A DNA stretch of 64,000 nt. Origin: CAVWUA01 sp963758025 (GTDB lineage: Bacteria > Planctomycetota > Planctomycetia > Isosphaerales > Isosphaeraceae). The notes beneath the pieces were generated by a model that was not told where the DNA came from, did no database searches, and worked only from the letters and a program-made list of their open reading frames with translations. The stretch lies in NCBI GenBank assembly GCA_963758025.1, contig CAVWUA010000005.1, positions 124,001 to 188,000 of the forward strand, in the 5' to 3' direction. Below, one piece after another: positions 37,899 through 47,468 of the stretch (positions within the stretch are counted from its first letter, which is position 1; each line of letters begins with the position of its first letter). Made by a program: the position numbers and the translations under genes.

Positions 37899-37911
37899 CT
37901 CGTTTCACCCC

Positions 37912-38397
37912 TCATGCAAACCCTTTGAATGGACCACGAGTCTCATCTACCTTGCGATGAAGCCTTGCCATGAAATCTCTCCATTTCGTTGTGGCGAACC
38001 TGGAGCGAGATGTCCCGGCCATTCGTCGTAGGGTAGCTTCCCATTCTCTCAATTCTGATGTGAGTTGTTCCCAGTCCGGATCGATCTGTGCCAGTTGTGC
38101 AACCTGTTCCGCAACATCGCTCAACCGCATACTCGCCTTATCCCAGGAGGAATGATCAACGTGGATCTTGGTCTCGGCAAGGAAGCGGAAGGCATTTTCC
38201 AAGGCATACCTCTGGAATAGCTTCTGACTTTCCGTCACCGCTTTATCTGCGGCGTCACGCGCGGCATCGGCCGCGATTTTGGTCTTCCAGAGTTGGAGGA
38301 TCGTATAGCAAAATCCAATCAGGCCGATCAAAACGGATGCGACGGATAAAAGATCGCTCCAAAATTCCGTGAAAAGCGGTTGTGACGGCATGCCCAT
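37912..38397 (-). CDS. single-pass membrane protein with helical cytoplasmic part, upstream member of the cassette
   Basis: This 161-residue protein has one N-terminal membrane helix (LLSVASVLIGLIGFCYTILQ). An Ala/Lys-rich heptad-like stretch (KIAADAARDAADKAVTESQK) follows, then a helical domain to the end. No enzyme motif is seen. Membrane-plus-helix proteins paired with a small soluble partner occur among accessory and defence cassettes, but nothing here proves such a role. Confidence 0.65.
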   Translation of the reverse strand: MGMPSQPLFTEFWSDLLSVASVLIGLIGFCYTILQLWKTKIAADAARDAADKAVTESQKLFQRYALENAFRFLAETKIHVDHSSWDKASMRLSDVAEQVAQLAQIDPDWEQLTSELREWEATLRRMAGTSRSRFATTKWRDFMARLHRKVDETRGPFKGFA

Positions 38398-38462
38398 GCC
38401 TCAGTCGTGATCGACCTTTGTATTTTACCCGGCAACGACGCTCCGTCACCAGAAGAAGCCGA

Positions 38463-38987
38463 GTGGACGAACCGAAACAAAGCGTATCACATCCCGCGAC
38501 CAAAGCTCCGGGCGCTCTGCTGGCCGAGTGCGACATCCGCTTTCAGCGCCGTTCGGGTCCGGGGGGCCAGAACCGCAACAAGGTCGAGACGGCGGTGATC
38601 CTGCATCATCGCCCGTCCGGCTTGACGGCCGAGGCGAACGAACGGCGGAGCCAGCAAGTGAACCGGCAGGCGGCCCTGTTCCGCTTGCGGGTCCTGCTGG
38701 CGCTGGAGGTTCGTCAGCCGGTCGAGAGGGAGGGTCCGCCCAGTCCCCTCTGGTTGTCGCGCATCAAGGGGGGACGAATCGCCGTCAATCCGGCGCACGA
38801 CGACTTTCCCGCCCTGCTGGCGGAGGCCCTTGACGTTCTTGAGGCGTACGACTTCGACACCAAGACCGTCGCCGAGCACCTGGGATGCTCGGCCTCGCAA
38901 CTGACAAGGTTCCTGAAGGAGGAGCCCCGCGCCTTCGCCCTGTTCAATGAGCGAAGGCGCGAACGTGGCTTGCGACCGTTGCGGTAG
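38463..38987 (+). CDS. release-factor-like protein with GGQ motif (ArfB-type family)
   Basis: The GTG at 38463 is a plausible start (AGAAG upstream); the frame is open from 38382. The product is about 174 residues. It has FQRRSGPGGQNRNKVETAVI with the GGQ tripeptide that triggers peptidyl-tRNA hydrolysis in release factors. A basic helical region follows, then a C-terminal HTH-like stretch (VAEHLGCSASQLTRFLKEEP). It lacks the stop-codon-reading domain, so it may act in ribosome rescue or as a peptidyl-tRNA hydrolase. It is divergent from the two-gene cassette. Confidence 0.8.
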   Translation: MDEPKQSVSHPATKAPGALLAECDIRFQRRSGPGGQNRNKVETAVILHHRPSGLTAEANERRSQQVNRQAALFRLRVLLALEVRQPVEREGPPSPLWLSRIKGGRIAVNPAHDDFPALLAEALDVLEAYDFDTKTVAEHLGCSASQLTRFLKEEPRAFALFNERRRERGLRPLR

Positions 38988-39021
38988 GCTGACGGATCGG
39001 CATTCTCGGCGCCGGGTTGGC

Positions 39022-39903
39022 TCAGGCGAGCGCCTTTGCCTGCTTGTCCACCTCCCGGACAGCCTGGAGCGCGGCCATAGGGTCCCCCTTTGGGCTGAAT
39101 TCCAGGCCGATGGCTCCCTTATAGCCGACGTCGTGAATGACGCGCAGGACGTGCGCGTAGCGGATCTCACCGGTGCCGGGTTCGTGCCGACCGGGATGGT
39201 CGGCGATCTGATAGTAACCGATCAGGTCCTTGTATTTACGGATGTTATTCGTCAGGTTCCCCTCGCTGATCTGCTGGTGATAGACGTCGAAGAGGATCTT
39301 GACGTGGGGCGAGTCCACCGACTTGATGATCTCCGCGGCATGGTCGGAGGTGACAACAAGCTGGCCGGGGTGATTGACCAGGATATTCAGAGGTTCCAGA
39401 TTGATCGTGATGTCGTGCGGCTCGACAACCTCGGCGGCGGCCTTGAGGTTGTCGACCACGGCCTGGGTCTGCTCCTCTCGGCTGAGGCCGGGGGTTTCCT
39501 CGCCGGCGACCACTGTCAGCTTCTTGACCTTCAGCTCGTTCGCGATGGGGATCGCGTTGCGGACCGCCTCGATGAAGTCGGAACGCTTCTCCGGGCTGGT
39601 GATGCCCCAGTAGGCGCTGAACTGCGCGGTGTGCAGGCCCAACTCGCCATTGAGTTTGGCGATCGCGTCGATGTCCTTGCCCTTCCAAGGCCAGAACTCG
39701 TAATGACTGAACCCGGCGTCGGCCACCTTGCGGAGCCGGTCCAGAAACGGCAGCTTGTTCCAGGTCATCTCGACGTTGACCGCGTAGGTCAGCCACGTCC
39801 TGTCGCGCTCGGAAGGGACTTCATCCCCCCGCAGCGATCCACTCATGCCGATCATCGCGGCGCTCGCGGCGGTCGTGGAGAGGAAGTGTCGGCGGTTCGG
39901 CAT
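39022..39903 (-). CDS. Tat-exported sugar phosphate isomerase/epimerase-like TIM barrel
   Basis: The ATG at 39903 gives the Tat-type leader MPNRRHFLSTTAASAAMIGM. The body (about 293 residues in total) is an AP-endonuclease-2-like barrel resembling hydroxypyruvate isomerase, with FSHYEFWPWKGKDIDAIAKL, DITINLEPLN, VKILFDVYHQQISEG and GAIGLEFSPKGDP. Metal-binding Glu, Asp and His residues are present. Substrate unknown. It is divergent from the metallohydrolase gene across 140 bp. Confidence 0.85.
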   Translation of the reverse strand: MPNRRHFLSTTAASAAMIGMSGSLRGDEVPSERDRTWLTYAVNVEMTWNKLPFLDRLRKVADAGFSHYEFWPWKGKDIDAIAKLNGELGLHTAQFSAYWGITSPEKRSDFIEAVRNAIPIANELKVKKLTVVAGEETPGLSREEQTQAVVDNLKAAAEVVEPHDITINLEPLNILVNHPGQLVVTSDHAAEIIKSVDSPHVKILFDVYHQQISEGNLTNNIRKYKDLIGYYQIADHPGRHEPGTGEIRYAHVLRVIHDVGYKGAIGLEFSPKGDPMAALQAVREVDKQAKALA

Positions 39904-40043
39904 CGGGAGAGTCCTTGGCCAGTGGGCGGAGTTCTCTTGTGGAAATCGGCAGAGCCTTGCGGCGGCGTCCGCACGATTATCTACTGTCCTCAAACCGGAT
40001 GCCACCAACCACCGACAGACGTTCCAAGACCCGAGCTTCCACC

Positions 40044-40706
40044 ATGCGGATCACCTGGTACGGACATGCCGCGTTCCTGATCGAAACCACCGGCCTTCGG
40101 GTCATTCTCGACCCGTTCCGCTCACCCGACTCGGGCGGTTACGAGCCGATCGACGAGCCTGCCGACATCGTCGCGGTCAGTCACGAGAACGACCGCTATC
40201 ACAGTCACCTCGGCCAGATCCGGCCGCCGTTCGAGGTCGTGCGGGGCCTGGAATTGCCCCCGGAAGGCCAGGAAGTCCGCGGTCTGCGGTTCCAGGCGGT
40301 CCACGTCTTCGAAACGCCCGAACGCAAGCCGGAAGACGAGGTGACGATCCTGCACTTCCACTCGGAAGGACTTCACATCGTTTTCCTGGGAGACCTCGGC
40401 CATCCATTGACTGACGACGAGCTGGCTCCCTTGCGAGGCGCCGAGGTCGTTCTCGTTCCCGCCGGTGGCCCGCCGACGATCGCGCTCGACGAGATTCCGC
40501 CGCTACTCGACGCCATTGGCCCTCGCCTGGTCCTCCCGATGCACTACAAGACGCCCCGGATTAACCTGAAGATCGAGCCGGTCGAACGATTCCTCGAACA
40601 TCTGCCTGGCTGGGCGGTGAAACGCCCGAACAGCAGCACGATCGAAATCAACATCGACACACTGCCCGACGAGCGTCGGATCGTTATTCTCGATCATGCA
40701 CGATAG
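40044..40706 (+). CDS. MBL-fold metallo-hydrolase, UlaG-like
   Basis: The ATG at 40044 begins MRITWYGHAAFLIETTGLRV, the family start; earlier in-frame starts add an unrelated extension. The 220-residue product shows VAVSHENDRYHSH (a variant of the HxHxDH metal motif), FLGDLGHPL and LPMHYKTP. The variant motif (HENDRYH) leaves the metal site uncertain. Substrate unknown. Confidence 0.8.
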   Translation: MRITWYGHAAFLIETTGLRVILDPFRSPDSGGYEPIDEPADIVAVSHENDRYHSHLGQIRPPFEVVRGLELPPEGQEVRGLRFQAVHVFETPERKPEDEVTILHFHSEGLHIVFLGDLGHPLTDDELAPLRGAEVVLVPAGGPPTIALDEIPPLLDAIGPRLVLPMHYKTPRINLKIEPVERFLEHLPGWAVKRPNSSTIEINIDTLPDERRIVILDHAR

Positions 40707-40775
40707 TTAATGACTGCTGAAGGCACAGAGTCGATTCGAATAAAAATATCTATACGTGATCTCTTGGTGCTACTC

Positions 40776-41943
40776 TTAGAGTTCCCGAAGTGCCTTGATT
40801 ACGTCGAGCCGTACGGCGCGAAGCGCGGGGAAGAGGCCACCGAAGAGGCCCATCGCGGCGGTCATCAGAACGGCGACGGTCATCACCAGGGGACCGAAGC
40901 GGAAGTGGATCGTGCGCTCGGAGAAGGTGTTGAAGTCGCTCGTGCCGAAGGTCAAGGCGCTCATCGGGATCGTCGCCAGGAGGCCGAGGACACCTCCCAT
41001 CAGACAGAGCAAGATCGATTCACCCAGAAAGCAGATCAGCACATCGAACCGCGAGAACCCCAGGGCGCGCATCGTGCCGATCTCTCTCGTGCGCGAGCTG
41101 ACGGCGGCGAACATCGTGTTGGCCGCGGCGAACATCGCGCCGATGGTCAACAGCACCGCGATCAGCGTTCCTGCGACCTTGAGGAAGAGACTCGAACGGG
41201 ACTGGTTTTCGAAATACTCCGTTTCGCGCCAGGCGAGCAAGCGAAACTGGGGGTCCTCTGCGATCGTCTTCTGGATCGCCCGCAAGTCCGTGGCCGAGGC
41301 GGCGCGGAGCTTGAACGGCGGAGACGCCCCCCTCGAACGCCGTGTTCCGCTCCAGCACACGGCGATCGACCCAGACCTCGCTCTCGGCCGAGCTTCCGCC
41401 TGCCGTGAAGACCCCGACCACGCGGTAGGCTTCCTTCTCGCCCACCCGGAGAATTCCGCCGATCCGCGCGCCCCGGAACCGCCCTGAGATGTTGCGGCTC
41501 ACGATGCACTCGTCCTTACCCGGCTCAAAGAAGCGTCCGCCCGGCAGGATGGTAAAGTCGGGCCGGAGTTTTGGAGATGCTGGATCGACTCCACGGACCA
41601 TCAGGTTCGTGCGAGTGCCGTCATTCCGCTCGACGACCGGGATGTTTAACAGTTCGGAGGCGACGAGCGGCATCCCGCTCTCGTCCCGAGCGATGCCGGG
41701 AATCGTGGCGATCTTCTCCGCCTTGCGCATCTCGAACCCGCCGTTCGTCTCGGTCGTGGACCCCTTGCGCAGGATGATCAGGTCGAGCGGTTCCCCCGAG
41801 ACATTCAGGCTGTGCTGAAGTCCCTCCACGAGTCCAAACAGCAAGCAAGACGACCAGACGACCAGGGCGGTGCCGAGCACCGTCATCGTCGTGGTAACCC
41901 ACCGCACGCGGAGGTTACGGACATTATATTTCAAGGGGATCAT
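40776..41943 (-). CDS. MacB/FtsX-type ABC transporter permease 2 (one frameshift)
   Basis: An N-terminal helix (VTTTMTVLGTALVVWSSCLL) is followed by a large periplasmic domain (LLNIPVVERNDGTRTNLMVR, GRFFEPGKDECIVSRNISGR). After a shift near 41330, three membrane helices with SSRTREIGTMRALGFSRFDV and AVRLDVIKALREL complete the FtsX fold. The start at 41943 lies five bases from the stop of permease 1. It belongs to an adaptor-ATPase-permease-permease operon. Confidence 0.88.
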
Positions 41944-41947
41944 CGGG

Positions 41948-43116
41948 TCAGACCACCTTTCGCAAACCATCGATGACCGAGTGCTGCGCCGCCCGCACGG
42001 CCGGCACGATTCCGCTGAGCAAACCGATCAGAACCGCAGCCCCGAGGCCCAGCAAGGCCGTGCTCCACGGAACGTAGAAGAACGGCAGGAATCCGCCCGT
42101 GAACCGGGCGACATCAACCTGGTCGAAGAGCAGTTTGGCCCCGAATGCCCCCAGCACGCCCCCCAGGCCAGCGACGATCAGGCCCTCGGCGAGCACCAGG
42201 CAAGTCACCAGCCCTTTGCTGAAGCCAATCGCCTTCAGGACGGCCACCTCGGTCATGCGCTCGCGCATCGACATCGCCATCGCGTTGCCGGAGACGCAGA
42301 TCAACGAGAACAGGACCGCCAGACCGACCCAGCCGATAAATCGAGCGCATGTCGCCGAACATCTCGGCGAACATCTTCCCGAACGCCTCCTCGGTCTGCG
42401 TGCGTGTGGGTGTGTCGCTGTTGAGGTAAAGCGCATCGATTTCCTTGCTCAAGGAGACCATCCGGTCGGCATTCTTGACCTTCGCCACAACGATTCCCGC
42501 ATTGCCCGACATCCGCCCCTGGTGATCCCGTTTGAGCCCCTCGTCCAGATAATCCCAGTGGAACATCGCCATGCGCCGATCCCGGTTCGAGGGACCGTCG
42601 TAGATGCCCCGAACCGTCAGCTCCAGGTCGAACGGGTACAGGTCCCCCTTCAGGGGCAACGGGTCGCCGACCTTCAGACCGTAATCCTCGGCGAGCTTCG
42701 TGCCGATGATGCAGCCGGCCCGGTCTTCCTGAAACGCCTTGAGCTGCTCGGGGGGGATCGTTAGCTCGTCGTAGATCGTAGAAGATCGTGTCGGGGTCGA
42801 TACCGAACTGGGCGAAGGGGATGGGGTCCTCGCCGTATTTGCCGCCGTACCAACTGAAGGGAGAGGCCGCGACCACGCCGTCCATCGCGGCGATCTCCGC
42901 CACGCGAGAGATCGGCACCGGCTGGGCCAGCCCTTGCGAGCTCATCGTGATGATCCGGTTGTAGATCCGCAACGAGGAGGCCACCTCGTCGTTGATCGTC
43001 AGGAACGAGATCAGGATCATCATCAGGAACAGGCAGACGGCGATCGACGCGACCGTCAGCAGCGAACGGACCGGGTTGCGCCGGGCGTTCCGGGGGACGT
43101 AGCCGAGATACTTCAT
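41948..43116 (-). CDS. MacB/FtsX-type ABC transporter permease 1 (several frameshifts)
   Basis: The start ATG at 43116 overlaps the ATPase stop (ATGA). The N-terminus (MKYLGYVPRNARRNPVRSLL, VASIAVCLFLMMILISFLTI) leads to a periplasmic domain in three frame pieces (SPFSWYGGKYGEDPIPFAQF; GDLYPFDLELTVRGIYDGPS). The C-terminal helices have MSMRERMTEVAVLKAIGFSK. Shifts lie near 42775 and 42345. It works with the other permease and the ATPase in a mechanotransmission-type system. Confidence 0.88.
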
Positions 43117-43829
43117 GACGCGGCTCCGAGCGCGGCGGATTCCTGGGAGACGTCGTCCACGAGCTTCCCCTTGTCCAGATGCAGCACCCGACGCGCCTGC
43201 GGCGGCCTGCGGGTCGTGCGTCACCATGACGATCGTCTTCTGGAAATCCCGGTTGAGGGCCTGGAGCAGTTCGAGAATCTCTCCCGCGCTCTGACGGTCG
43301 AGGTCGCCGGTCGGCTCGTCGGCGACGAGCAGATACGGGTCGGTCACGATCGCCCGAGCGATCGCCACGCGCTGTTCCTGCCCGCCGGAGAGCTGCCGGG
43401 GATAATGGTCCTCTCGCCCTTCCAGACCCACGATCCGCAGGGCCGTGCGAGCCCGCTCGCGGCGTTCGCGTTTGGAGAGCTGGGTCAGAAGAAGCGGCAG
43501 TTCGACGTTCTCCTGCGCGGTAAGGACCGGGATCAGGTTATAGAGCTGGAAGATGAACCCGACGTTGTCCGACCGCCAGCGCGTGATGGACCGTCGGACA
43601 TCCGGCCGAGATCCTGGTCGTGGACGATGACCTCCCCCTCGGTCGGCCGGTCGAGCCCGGCGATCAGGTTCAGGAGGGTCGTCTTGCCCGACCCGGACGG
43701 GCCCATCAGGGCCAGGAACTCCCCCTCCGCGACCGAGAGCGACAGGTCGTCGAGCACCGGGATGCGGATCTGGTCGCGCCGGTATTCCTTGGTCACACCC
43801 CGCAGCACGATCGCGTTCGTCTCGGCCAT
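43113..43829 (-). CDS. ABC transporter ATP-binding protein, LolD/MacB type (two frameshifts)
   Basis: The ATPase drives the two FtsX-type permeases. Walker A is LMGPSGSGKTTLLNLIAGLD, signature QLSGGQEQRVAIARAIVTDP, Walker B LLVADEPTGDLD and switch VMVTHDPQAA. Shifts near 43590 and 43205 break the frame; the C-terminus ARRVLHLDKGKLVDDVSQES is recovered in another frame. The stop overlaps the permease start. Confidence 0.92.
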
Positions 43830-43871
43830 GTCGTTTCAAGCCTCCAGAGTCAGCCTGGATTGCGGTTCAAC

Positions 43872-45149
43872 CTAGTCAGCGACCTTCACCAACGCTCCCT
43901 CAACGAGGGAGCGTTCCGGGTTCAAGACGACCCGATCCCCCGCCTTCAGCCCCTTCTCGACACGAGCCAGGTCGTCGTTCGTGACGACCACCTCCACCCG
44001 TTCGCGGTGAAGGGTGCCCCGGTCATCGACGACCCAGGCATAGGTGTGCCCCGCTTCCTCGATCAAGGCCGCTTTGGGGACGAACAGGAACGCCTTGCCG
44101 GCGTTCGGATTGTTCACGGCGTCATCCGGGAGGAAATGGACGGTGGCGACCAGTTCGGGAAACAGGTGCTCGTCCGGGTCGAGAATCTCGACGTTGACCT
44201 TGACCGTCCCCCGCGTGCGATCCCCCATCGGGATGATCTGACGGAGCTTGCCCTGATAATGCATTCCCGGCACGGCACTCACGGAGATCTCGGCTGGCTG
44301 GCCGACGGCGATCCGCGAGAGCAGGTTTTCGGAGATGTCGGTCTCCACCTCCAGTTGATCCAGGTTCGCCAGCGTGACCACCGACCCACGACCACTGGCC
44401 GCCCCCATGCCGCCCGGTGTGATCGTCTCGCCAACCTCGGCCTCTTTCGCGACGACCGTGCCGTCGAAAGGCGCGAGGATATGCATGTTATTGATCGTTT
44501 CCTGGGTCTCGCGCACCATCGCTTCCTGCAAGAGCAATCCCGCTTCGAGAGCCCGGACGCGAGCCGATGCCTGGTTCCGCTCGGAGAGATACTGATCGGC
44601 CTCCTCGACCGTGGCGGACTTGCTATGGAGCAACTGAATCCAGCGCTTTGCCTTACGATCCTTCAACTCGAAATCGGACCTCGCCTGCGCCAGTTCGGCC
44701 TTCGACCGCTCGACCATCGCCTGGCGCGATTCGAGCTGGGCCTGGATATCGTTATGCTCCAGAACCGCGAGAACTTGCCCCTTCTTGACGCGAGTTCCTT
44801 CCTCCACGAGCATCGCCTCGACCCGCCCGGGCATCTTGGCGCCGATCATTGCCTGGTTGCGTGACTGGATATACCCTTTCGCACTGAGCAATGTCTCGGC
44901 CTCGCCGGATGTCATCTCCTGGACGAGGCCGACGGAAACCTCCGCCCGGGGCTTGATCTGGTCGTACTGCTGCCAGACGATGAGTCCAGCCCCGGTGATC
45001 AAACCAATCGGAATCAACCACAAGAGCCCCGAAAGCCAGCGCAACCCGCCGCTTCCGGAGCGTTTCGCACGCCCGGCCACCGGCCGATACCGCGTTTCCT
45101 GGCGCTCGATCTTGAGCGAGGCCAGTTCATCGCGCAATGATTGGACCAT
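43872..45149 (-). CDS. HlyD/MacA-type periplasmic adaptor
   Basis: This intact protein of about 425 residues has a cytoplasmic N-terminus, one membrane helix (GLLWLIPIGLITGAGLIVW) and a biotinyl-lipoyl-like half motif (GRVEAMLVEEGTRVKKGQVL). A long coiled-coil hairpin (residues 130-215), the second lipoyl half (MHILAPFDGTVVAKEAEVGE) and a C-terminal barrel follow. GGAGG lies upstream of the ATG at 45149. It should bridge the permeases to an outer-membrane channel, not found here. It is the first gene of the operon. Confidence 0.93.
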   Translation of the reverse strand: MVQSLRDELASLKIERQETRYRPVAGRAKRSGSGGLRWLSGLLWLIPIGLITGAGLIVWQQYDQIKPRAEVSVGLVQEMTSGEAETLLSAKGYIQSRNQAMIGAKMPGRVEAMLVEEGTRVKKGQVLAVLEHNDIQAQLESRQAMVERSKAELAQARSDFELKDRKAKRWIQLLHSKSATVEEADQYLSERNQASARVRALEAGLLLQEAMVRETQETINNMHILAPFDGTVVAKEAEVGETITPGGMGAASGRGSVVTLANLDQLEVETDISENLLSRIAVGQPAEISVSAVPGMHYQGKLRQIIPMGDRTRGTVKVNVEILDPDEHLFPELVATVHFLPDDAVNNPNAGKAFLFVPKAALIEEAGHTYAWVVDDRGTLHRERVEVVVTNDDLARVEKGLKAGDRVVLNPERSLVEGALVKVAD

Positions 45150-45402
45150 CGACGGTGGAACCTCCAAAAGACCAGGAGACCACGCGACAACCAGGGTGAT
45201 GACTCATCAACGGGATCAACGTACCGACATCGTACCAAAGTGTCACAAGGTCGTCGAGCCAAGGTACGAGGGATCGCCTGATCCCGAGGAGTGATTCGCC
45301 CCCAGGCCACGAATCTTTTGGAAGAGTGTAGGCAACGGGAGCCCCGGCGGCGAGTCATCCTCCCGCGATGACACCAGCACGGCTACCTGGGTTCGGCTCA
45401 GG

Positions 45403-46413
45403 TCAAGGGGCCGGTGATGGTGCCTCGACGTTGAAGGAGTACGTCCGGCTCTTGGCGCCGATAAAGTTCAACCTTCCCTGATAGATCGTAACTTTCCCGT
45501 CGTGTTTGAGCCGGACTTTCCATCGCGTCGGGGCGGCGATTCCGCCGAGGCCACCGTAATAGTGGACGTACCATTTGTAATCGCCGGGAGGCCCCTGCCC
45601 CTGGACCCAGTACACGTTTTCCGGCCCGTAGCCGTCCACGTCGTCCACGTCGAGTTCGCCACCCTCGTTACCGTTTCGGCTCTCCCAGTAGATGTGCGAG
45701 CCGCCGGGTTCGAGGACGTGAATGTCGATATCCGCGCGGGTGTCCCAGATCAAGGTAAACTGCGGATCGCCGACCTTCACATCGACACCGTTGATCGTCT
45801 CCCCACCCTGCCCAAACCGGGCCACGCCGAATCCGTCCCCCTCGCCGGCATTACCGGGATTGGACAGGTTCACGCCATTGGAGTTGTCGTTTCCTGAGAG
45901 CGACGCGACCGAAGGTTCGAGCTGAACTTGAGGGGCCGTGAGCGAACTCAAGGCCGGTGACTGCAAGGCCGGGGACAACGGAGCCAGGGGCATGAGCAAC
46001 GGCGTATCCATCCCCAGCTCTCCGGTGAATTGCTCGGCGGATTCGTCACCCAGTTCCGAGCCAGCCAGAGTGGTGTCGATGACCGCTTTCCGCTCGACCT
46101 GCGGCGTGAAGACCCACAAAGCGAGGATAATCATCAACAGCGCATGGACCGCCAGCGAGATCGCCCAGCCCTTGATGGAACTGGGAGGAAGCAGTTCTTC
46201 CTCGACTTCCTCGGCGGGATCGGGTTTGATCCGCGGACGCCGAGGCGCGGGTTTTGCCACCGGGACGGCTTTTGGGACAGCGGGCCTGGGGGATGCATTG
46301 TCTCCCTGAGCGGAGACCATGCCCCTGGATGTCACGCCGGGAGGAGGTCCGGCGACGGGGACTTCCTTGGCGGGTTCGGTCGCCGCTCCTGGACGAGAAT
46401 CAGAGGACATCAT
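45403..46413 (-). CDS. single-pass membrane protein with YfaP/DUF2135-like C-terminal domain
   Basis: The start is one of two adjacent ATGs (46413 or 46410) with AAAGGGG upstream. A proline-rich cytoplasmic region is followed by one membrane helix (WAISLAVHALLMIILALWVF), a TonB-like arrangement, then a low-complexity Ser/Leu/Asn stretch. The C-terminal domain (IWDTRADIDIHVLEPGGSHI, DVDDVDGYGPENVYWVQGQG) is typical of YfaP/DUF2135. The total is about 336 residues. Function unknown; probably an envelope protein. It precedes the efflux operon by about 250 bp and may not belong to it. Confidence 0.7.
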   Translation of the reverse strand: MMSSDSRPGAATEPAKEVPVAGPPPGVTSRGMVSAQGDNASPRPAVPKAVPVAKPAPRRPRIKPDPAEEVEEELLPPSSIKGWAISLAVHALLMIILALWVFTPQVERKAVIDTTLAGSELGDESAEQFTGELGMDTPLLMPLAPLSPALQSPALSSLTAPQVQLEPSVASLSGNDNSNGVNLSNPGNAGEGDGFGVARFGQGGETINGVDVKVGDPQFTLIWDTRADIDIHVLEPGGSHIYWESRNGNEGGELDVDDVDGYGPENVYWVQGQGPPGDYKWYVHYYGGLGGIAAPTRWKVRLKHDGKVTIYQGRLNFIGAKSRTYSFNVEAPSPAP

Positions 46414-46658
46414 GGCCCCTTTCGCTTCCGTCATGGGCCTGCGGGTCCAATTGCCCTGGTCGAACACAACCCCGGACGTGTCGGATCAGGGTTCCGTTCG
46501 ATCACTATGGATGCATACAGCATAACGCGCCGAGGGATTCCTCAAAGGGTCGAATGGCTGCCCTCTTCATTTTCGGAGCATGAGACGATACAAAGGGGAA
46601 CAATCACATTCTCCCAGGCTCGTCGAAACTTCGCTGGACCCGAGGGAATCGTATAACC

Positions 46659-47468
46659 ATGGATAGCGGCGAGCTGACACAACTACTTGAGGAGGTCCGT
46701 CGCGGCAAGGTCGCGCCGGACGAGGCGGCCCGGCGTTTGCGCTGGACGGAGCCGCTGGAGCAGACCGGAGATTTCGCCACGGTGGACCTCCACCGACGCC
46801 TGCGATGCGGGTCTCCGGAAGTGATCTTCGGACAGGGGAAAACCCCGGATCAGATCACGGCGATCTTCCAGACGTTGCTCAAGCACGGCGAGGGGGCGTT
46901 GGCCACCCGCCTCAGCCCCGAGGCCGCCGAGCGACTCCAAAGGGATTATCCCGAGGGACAATACAACGCATTCGCGCGAACATTTCGCGTCGCATGCTCT
47001 CAGGACCCGGGACCGAAGCTCGGCAAGGTGGTGGTCGTCACCGCCGGAACGAGCGACTTGCCCGTGGCCGAGGAGGCCCGGGTCACGGCGGAAGCCTGGA
47101 ACTGCGAGGTCGTGCTGGTTGCCGACGTCGGCGTGGCGGGCATCCACCGGCTGTTTCGCCGCCTGGAGTCTCTGCAAGGGGCCGACGTGGTGGTCGTCGT
47201 CGCGGGGATGGAAGGGGCCTTGCCCAGCGTCGTCGGCGGCCTGGTCGATTGTCCGGTGATCGCCGTGCCGACAAGCATTGGTTACGGCGCCAGCTTCGGC
47301 GGCCTCGCGGCCCTGCTGGGGATGCTCAACTCCTGCTCCTCGAACGTCGTCGCGGTGAATATCGACGCGGGGTTCAACGGCGGCCATGTCGCCGGCCTGA
47401 TCGCCCGACGCGCTGGCCTGGCGCGATTGTCAGCGCAAGAAACTTCCGGGACGGAAAGGACAACATGA
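46659..47468 (+). CDS. larB: LarB, pyridinium-3,5-biscarboxylate mononucleotide synthase
   Basis: LarB carboxylates nicotinate adenine dinucleotide at the start of nickel-pincer (NPN) cofactor synthesis, the cofactor of lactate racemase and relatives. The 269-residue product has the LarB N-terminal helical part (VRRGKVAPDEAARRLR, GSPEVIFGQGKTPDQITAIF) and the PurE-like domain (VVVTAGTSDLPVAEEARVTA, VVVVAGMEGALPSVVGGLVD, PTSIGYGASFGGLAALLGML). LarC and LarE are not in the window. It overlaps nnrD by four bases. Confidence 0.93.
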   Translation: MDSGELTQLLEEVRRGKVAPDEAARRLRWTEPLEQTGDFATVDLHRRLRCGSPEVIFGQGKTPDQITAIFQTLLKHGEGALATRLSPEAAERLQRDYPEGQYNAFARTFRVACSQDPGPKLGKVVVVTAGTSDLPVAEEARVTAEAWNCEVVLVADVGVAGIHRLFRRLESLQGADVVVVVAGMEGALPSVVGGLVDCPVIAVPTSIGYGASFGGLAALLGMLNSCSSNVVAVNIDAGFNGGHVAGLIARRAGLARLSAQETSGTERTT

